From: Acomys russatus
Taxonomy: Eukaryota; Chordata; Mammalia; Rodentia; Muridae
Length of the DNA stretch: 64,000 nt
Assembly: GCF_903995435.1 (NCBI RefSeq)
Contig: NC_067152.1
Coordinates: 18,282,263 to 18,346,262, forward strand
Reading direction: 5' to 3'
Under the pieces are notes generated by a model. That model saw only the letters and a list, made by a program, of their open reading frames with translations, did no database searches and was not told where the DNA came from. Numbering within the stretch: position 1 is the first letter of the stretch; each line of letters starts with the position of its first letter. Position numbers and translations under genes: made by a program. Shown piece after piece: positions 44,870 through 55,854 of the stretch.

Positions 44870-46230
44870 CCCAACTAAAAAAACCCTAGAGTCAGAGGGT
44901 GTTACTGCAGAATTCTACCAGACTTTCTAAGAACAGTTAATTCCAATACTCCTCAAATTATTCCAAATAATAAAAGCAGAAGAAACATTGCTAATTTCAC
45001 TTGATGAAGCTATATTTAAACTGATACTCAATCCAAATAAAGATTCCTCAAAGAAAGAGAATTCCAGACCAACTTTCCTTATGAACATAGATGCCAAAAT
45101 ACTCAATAAAATATGAGTTAACTGAATACAAGAATACACAAAAATCATCAGCCATCACGATCAAGTAGGCCTCATCCCAGAGATGTAAGGGTGGTTCAAC
45201 ATATGAAAGAAAGAAACACACATACTAATCTCATTATATGCAGCAGAGGCTTTTGACAAGATTCATAATGAAAGTCTTGGAGAAATGAAGACAATCCACA
45301 GCAAACCTACAGCCAACATCAAATTAGAAAGAAATTCAAAGCAGTTCCATTAAAATCAGTAACAAGACAGGTTGTGCTATCTCTCCATAGTTATTCAATA
45401 TAGTACTTGAAGTTTTAGCTAGAGTGAGAAACCAGCTGAAGGAGAGGAAGAGGATACAAATTAGAAAGAAAGGAGTAAAAGTATAATTATTTGTAGAAGG
45501 GAATGATGGTAAAATGTTACCCTAAGAATTCCACCAAGGAGCTCTCACAACTGATTAAACACTTTCAGCAAAGTAGATGGATACAAAATTTACTATAAAA
45601 AATAGTAGTCTTCCTATATACAAATTACAAACAGATTGAGAAAAAATAAGGGCAACAAAAATATCTTGAGAGAACTCTAACCAAGCAAATAAAAGACTTG
45701 TATGATAAAATATCAGGTCTTTAAAGAAAGAAATTGGAAAGTGCATCAGAAAATGGAGAGATCTTCCATGCTCATGGATCAGTAAGGTTAACACAGTAAA
45801 AATGACCATCCTACCCAAAATAATCTACAGTCAATGCAATCCTCATCAAATTTCCAATTAAATTCTTTACAGATCTGGAATGGACAATTCTCAACTCCAT
45901 ATGGAAAGTCAGAAAACCAAGGATAGCTAAACCATTCCTGAACTACAAAAGAAGTGCTGTCAGTATCACCATTTCTGATTTCACGTTGAATTACAGAGCT
46001 AGAGTAATACAATTGCATGGTATTGCCATATAAACAGACACAATGAATAAAATATCCAAACATGTATCCAAACCAAACATATATGGACATCCAAATTTTG
46101 ATAAACAAGCCAGAGATAGACACTGGAAAAAAGACAACATCTTCAACAAATGGTGCTGATTAAATAGGATGCCTCCATGTAGAAGACTACATTCAGACCC
46201 ATATTCATCACCCTACACAAAACTACAGTA
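44420..46230 (+). pseudogene. L1 ORF2 relic, sense, first part
   Basis: Blocks in order: 'CACCCAAGAGGAATAGACAG', 'GATCAACAAGACTAAGCC', 'GAATTCTACCAGACTTTC', 'AGGCCTCATCCCAGAGATGT' (reverse transcriptase region), 'CATATGGAAAGTCAGAAAAC', 'AATGGTGCTGATTAAATAGG' and 'CCCTACACAAAACT'. It encoded the L1 endonuclease/reverse transcriptase but is 5'-truncated and broken by stops, shifts and an A43 expansion. It is interrupted at 46231 by an LTR-like insertion and resumes at 46557. Confidence 0.88.
44823..44865. repeat. A43 homopolymer inside L1 ORF2
   Basis: Forty-three consecutive A residues between 'GAAATAGAAGCAGTC' and 'GTCTCCCAACTAAAAAAACC'. L1 ORF2 normally has only a few A here ('CAGTCATTAAAAGTCTCCC' type), so this is expansion of an internal A-rich seed rather than an element tail. 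Confidence 0.95.
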
Positions 46231-46556
46231 TGCAGCGCCCGCGTGGCTAGTCTAGGCTACAGTGAGGGTCTGCAGATTGAAAAGACGACACAGCAATGGG
46301 TCATTTGTGCTAAGAGACTATCGTTCATTGGGAGTAACAGAGCTGGCTTATAAGGGGGAGGAACCAGTAATGGAACAGCACTGTGGAAAGTCCCCAAGAG
46401 GAGGCAAACCAAGGGCTAAATAATGAGACTCAAAACAAGGAAAATGAAGGCAACCAGTGGAGCACAATGTTTCAACAGCAGAGAAAAACAAGTAACATTT
46501 CAACTGCAGACAAAAACAAGTAATGGTCAGTACCAGCACAGCTGCAGTTCCGAACA
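46231..46556 (-). mobile_element. Solo-LTR-like insertion in L1 (endogenous retrovirus type)
   Basis: A 326-base block interrupts L1 ORF2. On the minus strand it begins TGTTCGGAACTGCAG and ends CGCTGCA, giving TG...CA termini. A TATA-like CTTATAAG lies at 46347-46354, about 200 bases from the minus-strand 5' end, leaving ~116 bases for R-U5; this geometry fits an ERVK/IAP-like LTR. A 28-base tandem repeat occupies the presumed U3 (46470-46497, 46498-46525). No internal retroviral sequence is present. A target-site duplication is not evident and the family is not identified. Confidence 0.6.
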
Positions 46557-47018
46557 AAGTCCAAATGAAGCAAAGACCTCAATATAAACCCAGAAATGTT
46601 GAACCTGATAGAGAAGAAAGTGAAGAATAGTCTGGAGCACATTGTTCCAGGAGACAACTTCCTAATCAGAGTACAGATAGTGCAGGCACTAAAACCAACA
46701 ATTAAATAGGACCTCATGAAACTGAAAAGCTTCTTTAAGGCAAAAGAAATTACTAATTGGACAGAACAACAGCCTACAGAATGGGATTTTTTTTTTTTAT
46801 ACCAATTTCAAATCTGGTAATGGACTAATATCCAAATACATGAATAAATTGAGAAACTAAATATAAAAAAAATAAAATAATCCAATTAAAAATGCAATAT
46901 TCATCTAAATAAAGAATTAACAATAGAAGATACTTAAATGTTTGAGAAACATTTAAAGAAATGTTCAGCATCCATAGTCATCAGGGAAATGCAATCAAAC
47001 CCATTTTGGAATTCTATC
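46557..47018 (+). pseudogene. L1 ORF2 relic, sense, continuation
   Basis: Resumes with 'AGTCCAAATGAAGCAAAGAC' and 'CTCAATATAAACCCAGAAAT', then 'AGCTTCTTTAAGGCAAAAGA', 'CAACAGCCTACAGAATGGGA' and 'GTCATCAGGGAAATGCAATC'. A T12 run at 46788-46799 disrupts it. It ends where a second, oppositely oriented L1 begins. Confidence 0.85.
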
Positions 47019-47711
47019 TCTTTTTTTCATTCACTTTACATCCTGGTTTTAGACCTCTCCTTCCTTTCCCCCCCAATCCCACCATCTCTCCATCACACCC
47101 ATGTCCCCTCTCCTATTCATCAGAAAAAGGGAGCCCCCCTTCCCATGCTCCTCAGTTCATCAAGTTGCATCAGGACTGAGTTACCCCTCAACCCCTGTGG
47201 CCTGTCAAGGCAGTCTTGCCAGAGAGAAGTGATCAAAAAGCTGGCAACAGAGTCCATGTCAGAGACAGCTCCTGCTTGCTTTGCTAGAGGACCCATATTA
47301 AATTAAGCCTGAGCTGCTGACTGGCTACATCTGTTTAGGAGAGGGGGGAGCTAAGTGCCGCCGTCCGTGCATGGTCCTTGCTTGGTGCTTCCGTGTCTGT
47401 AAGCCCCTCTGGGTCTTGGTTAGTTGGCTATGCCGGTCTTCTTGTGGAGCTCCTGTCACTTCCAGGTCCTTTTCTCCTTCCCCCCACTTTTCTACATGAC
47501 TCCCTATGTATCACCCAATGTTTGGCTGTGAGTCTCAGCATCTGTTTCAAACTGCTGCTAGGCGGAGCCTCTCAGAGGACAGCTCTGCTTGGATTCTGCC
47601 TGCAAGCATAGCAGAGTATTGTTTGTATTGGGGTTGGCTCTCCCCTGTGGGGTGAGTCTTGTGTTGTGCCTGGCATTGAGTGGACATTCCCTCAATCTCT
47701 GCTCTATCGTT
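47019..47711 (-). mobile_element. L1 3' UTR, antisense part of a second 5'-inverted L1
   Basis: Pyrimidine-rich end (TTTCCCCCCCAATCCCACC), 'CAGAAAAAGGGAGCCCCCC', 'GTCCATGTCAGAGACAGC', 'GCCGGTCTTCTTGTGGAGCT', 'GCGGAGCCTCTCAGAGG' and 'GGACATTCCCTCAATCTCTG'. It is the best preserved 3' UTR of this L1 lineage in the window. Orientation flips at 47711/47712. Confidence 0.9.
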
Positions 47712-47855
47712 ATGAGGATGGAAATAGAAAAGGTCATGCTGAGTGAGGTAATCCAGACCCAGAAAGACACACATGGTATGCACTCGCTTATAAGTGGACT
47801 TTAGCCATATACTACAGGATAAATATACTACAATGCCCAGACCCTGTGGATGTAA
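47712..47855 (+). mobile_element. Inverted 5' segment of the second 5'-inverted L1
   Basis: Sense sequence of the ORF2 3' end: 'GTCATGCTGAGTGAGGTAAT', 'CCAGACCCAGAAAGACACAC', 'CGCTTATAAGTGGACTTTAG' and 'CTACAATGCCCAGACCCTGT'. It lies upstream of the antisense part in an intact L1, so the junction is head to head. Confidence 0.85.
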
Positions 47856-48055
47856 ATATGCTTTTTTTTTTTTTTTATCCCAAGTGTGGGATGTGACACA
47901 GACTTATGTGAGGGTGTGAAATGTTTTTCTGCTGGAAAAAACTTGTGAGAGAACAGGTGATGCTTGTCCACTAGAAGAGGAACTGCCTCTTGTTGGGGCA
48001 TGGTCTTTGCCAGCCAATAAACATCAGAGTACGGACTCTGAGAAGATTATATGAC

Positions 48056-48108
<53 letters not shown>

Positions 48109-48440
48109 CATAAGCATATGCAAATGTATATGCATATTATATTTATATGTATATGTATATGTGTATGTATATGTATATATATGTATATGTATATGTACAT
48201 GTACATGTATATGTATGCTCCAAAACAGGAGGTTGGGCTTTTTTGTCTTTTTGGTATTGGCTGTTCATCAATCCATTTTGAGACACTCCTAGAAAGATCT
48301 ATTCCAGTAAATGTTTTGAGGTTCTGGCTGCTGCTTTTTGTTCCAGCAGCTGTGATTGCAGTCACTTTTGCTGAACTGCTGGTGTGCTGCTTAGTGTGTT
48401 TGCTAGAATCCTACCAATGATGCCAGTGGGATGCCAGTCT
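47856..48440. mobile_element. LTR-like repeat split by microsatellites, family uncertain
   Basis: 'CTTGTTGGGGCATGGTCTTT' with 'GCCAGCCAATAAACATCAG' and, beyond the microsatellite, 'GGTTCTGGCTGCTGCTTTTT' with 'GTTCCAGCAGCTGTGATTGC' and 'CTGCTGGTGTGCTGC' resemble parts of rodent LTRs. 'AATAAA' at 48016-48021 could be an LTR polyadenylation signal. Boundaries and class are unresolved. Confidence 0.4.
48058..48220. repeat. (TG)n followed by (TATATG)n compound microsatellite
   Basis: About 24 TG units (48058-48106), then TATATG/TACATG hexamers to about 48218, with TATGCATA and ATGCAAATG interruptions. Long YIYIYI/CVCVCV open frames over it are artefacts. Confidence 0.95.
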
Positions 48441-48689
48441 ACTTTTCTTGTTCTCATTAACCTCGTTTTTCTCCTATCTAGAGTAGGTAGGTTGGAAGGG
48501 AGGTATAAGCATTAAGGAACCCCAAGTGAAGTAGGTTTGAAAATGTTCAAAGCCTACAAGACCCAAGAAGGAAGTAACAAGGATGATCCATGGAAGGATG
48601 GGGAAACGGAAAAGACAGAGGTATGGCTGAAGAGAGGAAACAAAGTAGAAGAGGGAGTGCAGAGAGATATGAGGGTGGAGATCAGCCCT
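48441..48689. other. Purine-rich non-coding sequence, possible L1 3' UTR
   Basis: A G/A-rich stretch with a 74-codon frame rich in Lys, Glu and Arg (48537-48761). The composition suggests L1 3' UTR or LTR sequence, but no specific match was recognised. Confidence 0.4.
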
Positions 48690-48964
48690 GGGGATAGCAG
48701 AGGCAGGAGGACAGAAGGCCTGCAGAGAAGAGAGAAACTGTGGTTGTGGTCATCTCTGTGACAAGATGGAGACCTAAGCCAGGGTATGAGGATTGGGTGG
48801 GATATGAGGGGGACTCTAGCAGACTGCTAATAGCAAGGGCCGTAGTGAGTGAGGAAGACACCCTGTAACTAGACAAGACTCCTAGTAGAGGGAGGTGAGT
48901 GCCAACCCACTCACAAAAACTTTGATAGCAAATTCATCTTGTATAAAAGATATGCAGGGATAAA
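48690..48964 (+). mobile_element. L1 3' UTR fragment, sense
   Basis: 'CTAGACAAGACTCCTAGTAG', 'TGCCAACCCACTCACAAAAA' and 'TTCATCTTGTATAAAAGATA' with 'TGCAGGGATAAAGATTGAG' resemble the L1 3' UTR at 49740-50110 ('acttctactagaggggatat ... ccagtcataaaaaccttta'). The sequence runs into the ORF2 homology that starts at about 48965. Confidence 0.6.
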
Positions 48965-49500
48965 GATTGAGATTCCATCTTACGCCTATAACAATGGCTA
49001 AGATCAACAGCACAAATGATAGGGACCCTGCTGTGGAGGATGTGGAGCAATGGGAAAACGCCTCCATCACTGGTGGGAGTACAAATGTGCAAAGCCACGC
49101 CGGAAGTCATTTCCTCGGGGAGTTCCACTGGATCTACATCAATATCTATACCTGTCTTGGGTATAAAACAAACAGTACCCTATCCTATAAGGACACTTGC
49201 TCAATTGTGTTCATTGCAGCTTTTTTTTTTTTTCTCAAAATAGCCAGAAACTAGAAACAGTCTAGATGTCACTTGACAGAAGTATACATAAAGAAAATGT
49301 ATTACCTTTATACAATGGAATACTACTCGGCCCTTATTTTAAGTAAATGATATCATGAAGTTTGCAGGCAGATGGATGGAGCTAGAAAAACATTATGCTG
49401 AGTGATGTCACCTGGACCCAGAAAGACAAATATGGTGTGTATTCATTTATAAGTGGGTACTAGCTATTAAATAAATGATAACAAAGCTACAATCTGTACT
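48965..49500 (+). pseudogene. L1 ORF2 3' end, sense, after the insertion
   Basis: 'GAGATTCCATCTTACGCCTA' with 'TAACAATGGCTAAGATCAAC', 'GGGAAAACGCCTCCATCACT', 'TGTTCATTGCAGC', 'CAATGGAATACTACTCGGCC' and 'TTATAAGTGGGTACTAGC' are the last ~500 bases of ORF2. It fits the end broken off at 47018, so about 1.9 kb may have been inserted into one L1. A T12 run at 49221 interrupts it. Confidence 0.85.
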
Positions 49501-50285
49501 TAGCAATGTTAGGTAAAGAGGAAGGGTCTGGGGAGGGGTATGCATGGATCTCTGTGGAAGAAGAAAACAGATTTTAAGGGTCTACTGGGAGCAGATAGGT
49601 ATGATGGGGGGAAATGAATCATGTAGGGGTCTGAAGGATGGAAAGAGTGCATGGAGAGATGTCTAAAATTGGGGTCTTTTGGGAAGAAGGTATAGAAAAC
49701 TGGTGTACTGGAAACTTTCTGAAATCCATAAGGTGACCCTAGTGAGGACTTCTACTAGAGGGGATATGGAGTCTTAGCCAGCTATGTTATACCCAGGGAA
49801 GACTTCCGTTGGAGGGACTGGTTTGCATTCAGTTGAGTTGTTGGCCAAGGGGATATCTGAAATCCCTGAATATCCCAAGTTGTTGGTAAGATAAAGGGTT
49901 GCTTTCCACAACCTAACATCATGGCCGCATTGCTGAGGGCAACACCCCCCACAATTTATTGAACATGGAGAAGTCAAGCTGGTGTCTAAAAGGAGCCTTC
50001 ACCTTTATGTTCTGGTCTCTTTGGTGAGGGAAGGTACTTGGCAGGCTACTGAAAGAGAAATGTAGAAATCAACCCAGTCATAAAAACCTTTACCTACAAT
50101 CTTTCCTGCCTGCAAAATATGCTAGGGCAATGGTGGCACAGAAATTGTGAGAGTAGCCAACCAATGTTCGATTTGACAGAAGGCCCACACCATGTAAAGG
50201 AATTCACACCGACATGGCTTGGGTAACCAAGAACCAAAGGCTGGAGAGCCCAGAGACCTGGGGTAGAACCGAACACTACTGTTCA
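49501..50285 (+). mobile_element. L1 3' UTR, sense
   Basis: 'GCATGGATCTCTGTGGAAGA', 'GGTGACCCTAGTGAGGACTT', 'GGAAGACTTCCGTTGGAGGG', 'TAGCCAACCAATGTTCGATT' and 'GGGTAGAACCGAACACTACT' follow the order of a rodent L1 3' UTR type that differs from the one at 6695 or 37085. The polypurine end and poly(A) are missing. Confidence 0.75.
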
Positions 50286-50379
50286 AAAACGTTATAAAGA
50301 GGTTGCATACTCTTCATCTAAATCAGAAATATTTTGCATTTTAATTTAGTGTTGTTAATGAGAGTGAATGTTTGTGACT

Positions 50380-50440
50380 GTGTTGTGTGTGTGTGTGTGT
50401 GTTTGAACAAGTGTGTTTGTGTGTGTGTGTATGTGTGTAT
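50380..50440. repeat. Interrupted (GT)n microsatellite
   Basis: GT runs at 50384-50402 and 50411-50439, separated by TTTGAACAA. Confidence 0.92.
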
Positions 50441-50589
50441 GTTATGTTCTGGACTCATAGCAATATTCCTGCCTAAACATTTTAAGTGATAAGATTGAAG
50501 ACATGGGTCCCCATGCCCTCCTCTCAACCTTTAGTTCAATAAGAGTTTCAAAAATTTAATAACCCAATTTTTATTAGGTATTTATCCCT

Positions 50590-50815
50590 AAAATATTTTC
50601 TTATTTTTTATTTTATTAAAAGTATGTTTCTTTATATAATATATACTCATTCCAGTTTCCCCCCTCTCAGCTACTCCCAGAACCTCACCACCGCTCCTAC
50701 CATCCAAATCCACACTCTTTCCATCACGATCTCCTTAGAAAACAGACAGGCACTTAAAATAATAATTAAATTAAACTAAACTAAACACATCGAATAGGAG
50801 AAAACAAACATGCAC
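50590..50815 (-). mobile_element. L1 3' UTR end, antisense
   Basis: 'CTCAGCTACTCCCAGAACCT' with 'CACCACCGCTCCTACC', 'ATCCAAATCCACACTCTTTC' and 'CTCCTTAGAAAACAGACAGG' followed by AT-rich 'AATAATAATTAAATTAAAC' match the antisense 3' end of an L1 3' UTR type common in rodents. Confidence 0.7.
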
Positions 50816-50824
50816 TGTATTTTT

Positions 50825-51032
50825 ATTATTTTTATTTATGCATATACATTCATGTCTGTGTACAAGTATATGCACTTGTGTGCAGGCTCCCTTGCTGGTC
50901 TGAAATGTGAAATTCTGCTGAGGTTGAATTAGAGGTGGTTCTGAGCCGAGTCACATGATGCTGGGAACCAGACTTGAGTCTCTCAGAATAGCACAGTAAG
51001 CTTTACCCCCTGAGCTGTCCCTCCAGGCCCCA
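50825..51032 (-). mobile_element. B3-type SINE, antisense
   Basis: 'GTATATGCACTTGTGTGCAG', 'GGTGGTTCTGAGCCGAGTCA' with 'CATGATGCTGGGAACCAGAC', 'TTGAGTCTCTCAGAATAGCA' and 'CCTGAGCTGTCCCTCCAGGC' are the reverse of a full B3. Confidence 0.85.
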
Positions 51033-52108
51033 ATCCTGATTCTTCAGCAGTGCAGCTTATAGTTATCAGAGAATAAAATGGCAACTGTAAATGGAAAAAA
51101 ATAGGGTGGAACAGGGGCCATCCCACACCATAATGTAGAGCGACAAACTCTCTTCCAGTCCCTGGAGATTTCCCAGCAAACACTGGTTCAGGAACGTGGC
51201 ACCAGAAGAAAGTGGTGGTGGTGGAGCCTCTGCAGTGCCACCTTGCTCACTATCAGCTAAGATCTGACTGTGTTCTCATCATCACTACAAAACTTCTTCA
51301 GTGGCTAGGTTCCACCCTGAGGGTAGTGAAAGGGCAGCATGACCATGGATGTCATCATTTCTCTAAGCTACACTTGAAAAGTTAACAGCTGGAGTCTGTC
51401 AGCTAACTGCTTCTGCCAGATCTGAGACTACAGTTCGTTCTTAGCAAGCTTCGAGACAGCTTGACCCTATGTCTGCCTCAAAGCTTACATGAGAAGTGGT
51501 TAGGAGTTTTGTGAGTATCTTCTACTCACTGAAATTTATTTGGTGAGGGCACTATTACCTTTTTATTTTTTATTTTTTATTTTTTTTGGTAGTGTATTGC
51601 AAATTCTCAATCACCTTAGCGTATTTTTATTGGTCAGCGTTTTGGTTTCCCTCATTTGATTTATTTTAATGGCATGGATAATTGTTGTCTTTGAATTCCA
51701 AATTAAATTATCTTAGAACGATTTAAAAAAAAATGCACACATCTAGAGCTAATCCTGGATCCATTGAAAAATAGCACCATTGTATAACAGCTACTCTCAG
51801 TGTCAACCATTGTCAGCCTCTGCCTCCTCTCTCGTTCTCTCTTGTTCTCTCTCTCCTAAGTGAAATCTTGTCACAGCCTTTCCTTTCCTTTCAGTACTTG
51901 CAAGTTAGCCAGTGCGAACACATGCCCTCAGATAAATATAAGACATTGGGTTGTCCCAGAAACATTAATATCCAACAACAAATCTTTAAAACAAGGAATT
52001 TGCCATAGGGTAGTAGCTTTATAAGGCAGCTCATATAAACTTCTTTAATATTAAATCCAAGTTATGATCACCATCATCTCGTTGGCAAAATGAGGGAATG
52101 TATCTTTT

Positions 52109-52110
<2 letters not shown>
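51033..52110. other. Non-coding sequence, no feature seen
   Basis: Includes a T-rich (TTTTTA)n stretch at 51561-51588. A 66-codon frame at 50983-51183 (-) begins inside the B3 and is not a gene. Confidence 0.5.

Positions 52111-52140
<30 letters not shown>
52111..52140. repeat. (GTT)10 microsatellite
   Basis: Ten perfect GTT units preceded by a T run. It probably derives from the reversed A-rich tail of the antisense B1-like element to its right. Confidence 0.95.
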
Positions 52141-52144
52141 AATT

Positions 52145-52245
52145 GCTTTTGAAAAGAGGCCTTTCTGGTGCTGGTTCTAAATCATAGTGATCCTCTCCCC
52201 CTCAGCCTCCGGATCGCTGTGCTTACAGGCAGCTCAAAGCAGCAA
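52145..52245 (-). mobile_element. B1-like SINE, antisense, degraded
   Basis: 'TTTTGAAAAGAGGCCTTTCT', 'AAATCATAGTGATCCTCTCC' and 'CCTCAGCCTCCGGATCGCTG' with 'TGCTTACAGGC' resemble the reverse of a 7SL-derived monomer. Heavily diverged. Confidence 0.5.
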
Positions 52246-52474
52246 CCTTTGCAAAATGCCTTGTGTCTCCTTCCCCATCATCTACTGGCCACGAATGGAC
52301 TAGGCCTTGAGCTAAGTGATTCTAATCTGTGATGTGATTAAAAAAAAAACAAAAAAGAACACCAAATGTTCATGAAAGACTAGTATTCCATTCCACTTGT
52401 TTGAAAAAAAAAACCAGGTAAGCCAGGTCTCCAGATCACTAATTTTAAAGTGCCCTAGAATATACCCCCTTTTA
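52246..52474. other. Non-coding sequence, no feature seen
   Basis: Short A-rich patches (52339-52357, 52404-52414). No element recognised. Confidence 0.5.
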
Positions 52475-52615
52475 AAAAACTGAGACAGGTTTCTTAGGTT
52501 GCCAACTTGTCCAGCCTAATCTGGAACTTACTGTGACACCGAAATACAGACTTCTGATTTTCCTGCATCTCTCTCCTCAATGACAGGTGTTACAGGTGTT
52601 TAAAACACCACAACC
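52475..52615 (-). mobile_element. B1 SINE, antisense, old
   Basis: 'AAACTGAGACAGGTTTCTTA', 'CTTGTCCAGCCTAATCTGGA' and 'TTTCCTGCATCTCTCTCCTC' with 'AATGACAGGTGTTACAGGTG' match the reversed B1 body with many changes. Confidence 0.6.
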
Positions 52616-52619
52616 ATTT

Positions 52620-52715
52620 ACTTTATTTTTTATTTTGTTTTAGTGTGGGGATAATGCCCAGGGTATACTGCATGCCAAGCAGGCATTCTGTGCCTGAGCT
52701 GTATCACAGCTCACA
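52620..52715 (-). mobile_element. ID-type SINE, antisense
   Basis: 'TTTAGTGTGGGGATAATGCC', 'CAGGGTATACTGCATGCCAA', 'GCAGGCATTCTGTGCCTGAG' and 'CTGTATCACAGCTCA' match the reverse of the tRNA(Ala)-derived ID/BC1-like element. The left T-rich stretch is its reversed tail. Confidence 0.7.
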
Positions 52716-53849
52716 AACCAAATTAACTGTTTGTGTGCCTCTCCCCAACACCCATTCTCTAGAATGTCTTTCCTCTTTAATATTTTGTGCACGTTATAAA
52801 CCAATCCCTAGTCTCTCAATAGACATGCCCTGACTTCTTTCAGATAGAACTGTCAGATTCTGAAAATTTCTCAAAATTCTACACCTGCTAAAATCTTGAG
52901 GCCATCTTTTATACCCATTTCCAATTTCCATGCACAAGAGAACAATGGAGCGCTATACCGATGTTTCTAATCTATTACTATATATTCATTTTTAAACTTA
53001 TTAGTGAACATGTTACGACCAATATCTGGCTTCAGTAGGAATGTTATTTCTGTGTATTTTTTTTGATGACATTGTCCATGAAACACTGTGTGGAGATCTT
53101 TCCAAATTACACACAGACATTAGCAGTTCCTGTTTAAAGTTTAAAATAGTTGACTTCTTTTATTTTTATTTTTATTTTTTTTTTTACAAGTATTCACTAT
53201 ACACTAATTTTTTGAACCATAGCTCTGTTCAGAAACCCAAAATCTTCCAACTATTTTCTGGCAACAGAGCAAATAAGTTGGTTTACTAAAGTTTATGTTT
53301 GCTTCATTAGAAGATTATTTGTTTTCATAATTGAGTAATGAGGTACTCATTGATGTTTTTATTCCTTCTTACTGTCTTCTCTTTCTTCTTTCTTTTATCC
53401 CCCATTTAGAAAAAGTATTGGTATTTTTTGAGAGTCAAAGCTGTGTACAGTTTATTGGCATTCAATCTAAGCTTAACACATCTTACCTTGAATTCTGCCA
53501 AGACTCTCCCAGGAGCCCTCAGGCCAGGTGTGGTTGCTAAGATACATGTTACTAATCTTCCACTAAGAAAATAAAGGTCATGGTATGTGGAAGATGCATT
53601 TTCTGAAGGGCCTTGGTGATTGACTTTGTTTTGAATTTGGAACTATTCATAAAATTAGAAAATGCTTTAACATTTTCCTTCTTATTTAAAGTATCTCAGT
53701 TAGAAGGCACAATAATGCATATTTTTAAAATGTTTACTGCAACTCCTTCCTTTACAAATGGATCCTATTACATAGCCAGCTGTTGCATGCTCCCTTTCTT
53801 TCAAATTTTGAAATAACTTGTAATAAATGAGGCATAGGAATAGTTTTGT
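52716..53849. other. Non-coding sequence, no feature seen
   Basis: AT-rich unique-looking DNA. Short frames at 53041-53289, 53331-53540 and 53613-53816 have no recognisable domain. Confidence 0.5.
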
Positions 53850-53968
53850 TGTGAGGTCACATGTGTTGGCACATGCCTTTATCTTAGCACTTGAAAGGCA
53901 AAGGCAGGCTATCATAGGTTCAAGGCCAACCCTGCACTGCATTTCAAGGGTCTGCCTCAGAGTAAAAA
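53850..53968 (+). mobile_element. B1 SINE, old
   Basis: 'GTGTTGGCACATGCCTTTAT', 'CTTAGCACTTGAAAGGCAAA', 'GGCAGGC', 'GGTTCAAGGCCAACCCTGCA' and 'GGGTCTGCCTCAGAGTAAAA' follow the B1 order. Confidence 0.75.
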
Positions 53969-54142
53969 TAGAGCCAATTCAATAGAATACATGTATTTGT
54001 AAAGTGATACATGGTGTTTTCTATTATATCACAAACAACATTTAAAAAGTAGCCTTTTAGGAAATGATCTATAATTTTAACACATATTTTCTTTAGTTGA
54101 TCCAATACAATTTTCACATTAAAACCATTAAAAAATAATGTG
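53969..54142. other. AT-rich spacer between B1 and B4
   Basis: No motif recognised. Confidence 0.5.

Positions 54143-54688
<546 letters not shown>

Positions 54689-54723
<35 letters not shown>
54689..54723. repeat. (CA)n microsatellite
   Basis: About 17 CA units, followed by CA/CG-containing 'TGCACGCACGCATGCACTCA'. Confidence 0.95.
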
Positions 54724-54725
<2 letters not shown>

Positions 54726-55629
54726 CACGCACGCATGCACTCACACACATTTATGGTTGAATATAAACCACATACACATTCATATGTTTGTCATATTGGG
54801 TGGTAGTGTGCCCCACAAGAACCATAGACTGTCTAACAAAATAAACCTGGTGTCAGGCATTGGAATCCCCCCTGGAAGTTAGTCGTGGAGGCCCAAAGGA
54901 CTCCAAAACAACATGAGATATTGCCATTGCCCTTGTTTGCCTTCCCCTATTGCTGGAAACATGACAAACTGAAGACACAGTATTTAGAGGAATAAAGCAG
55001 GAACTATGTGACAGCCTCCTCTCAGAAAACTAGCTCTCGTGATATCAGCAAGGTCTATGTAAGCTGCCAAGAGGCAAAGCAACCAATTGCCCTACTCAAC
55101 TGTGAACAGCAATGACCACTCCAGGACAACATTTCAAATGGTGTAATAGTGACACTCACATCTTGGAGGTAGCCAATAGATGTCTAATTGTACTTAAAAC
55201 CTTCTGCATAGGAGGGGATTCAAACCTGATGCTGCAAACTAAGACAACTGTTCTTATCCTTTCTGTCCTTTTCCTAAATTAATATAAGTGTCTATAAGTA
55301 CACTTATCCTCACATCAACTGGCAAATATATCCCTCAGTAAATAAGCTAACTTTTTTCAGCAGAGACTATAACAGTGATAGACAATTACTTAAAGTGCAG
55401 AAAATACATGAGCACTTGCTACATCCACAAAACAAGTCCTGAATCTAAGACTCAAGAAACATAGAAAAGGGAGAGAAATAAAAAGGCTGTAAGATCCAGG
55501 GTCTCTGGAAACTTACTGTACAGCAAATGGATGCCACACACGGAATCTCAAGACGCTTATTTTTTTGTTCTGTTCTGTTTTGTTTGCATATGTTTGTATA
55601 AAACTAATCTTTCATAAGAAGGAATCACG
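54724..55629. other. Non-coding sequence, no feature seen
   Basis: About 900 bases without a recognised element. Confidence 0.5.
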
Positions 55630-55815
55630 AGCCAGCACATGGTAGCACACACTTTCAATCCCAGCACTTACGAGGAAGAGACAGGTAGATCTCTGTGGGT
55701 TTGAATCCAGCCTGTTCTACAGAGTTTGTTTCAGGGCAGCCATACCTACACAGAGAAACCCTACATCAAACAAACAAATAAACAAACAACAACAACAAAA
55801 AAAAAACAAAAATAA
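55630..55815 (+). mobile_element. B1 SINE with long A-rich tail
   Basis: 'CACATGGTAGCACACACTTT', 'CAATCCCAGCACTTACGAGG', 'TCTGTGGGTTTGAATCCAGC', 'CTGTTCTACAGAG' and 'TACACAGAGAAACCCTACAT' followed by (CAAA)n/(CAA)n and A-rich tail to about 55815. Confidence 0.88.
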
Positions 55816-55854
55816 GGGATCATAATAAGAGAGGCAGTGGGGGGGGGAGGCACA

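Noticed and set aside
48024..48420. 113-codon and 120-codon frames on opposite strands
   Set aside because: They consist mostly of (TG)n and (TATATG)n translations; no coding signal in the remainder.
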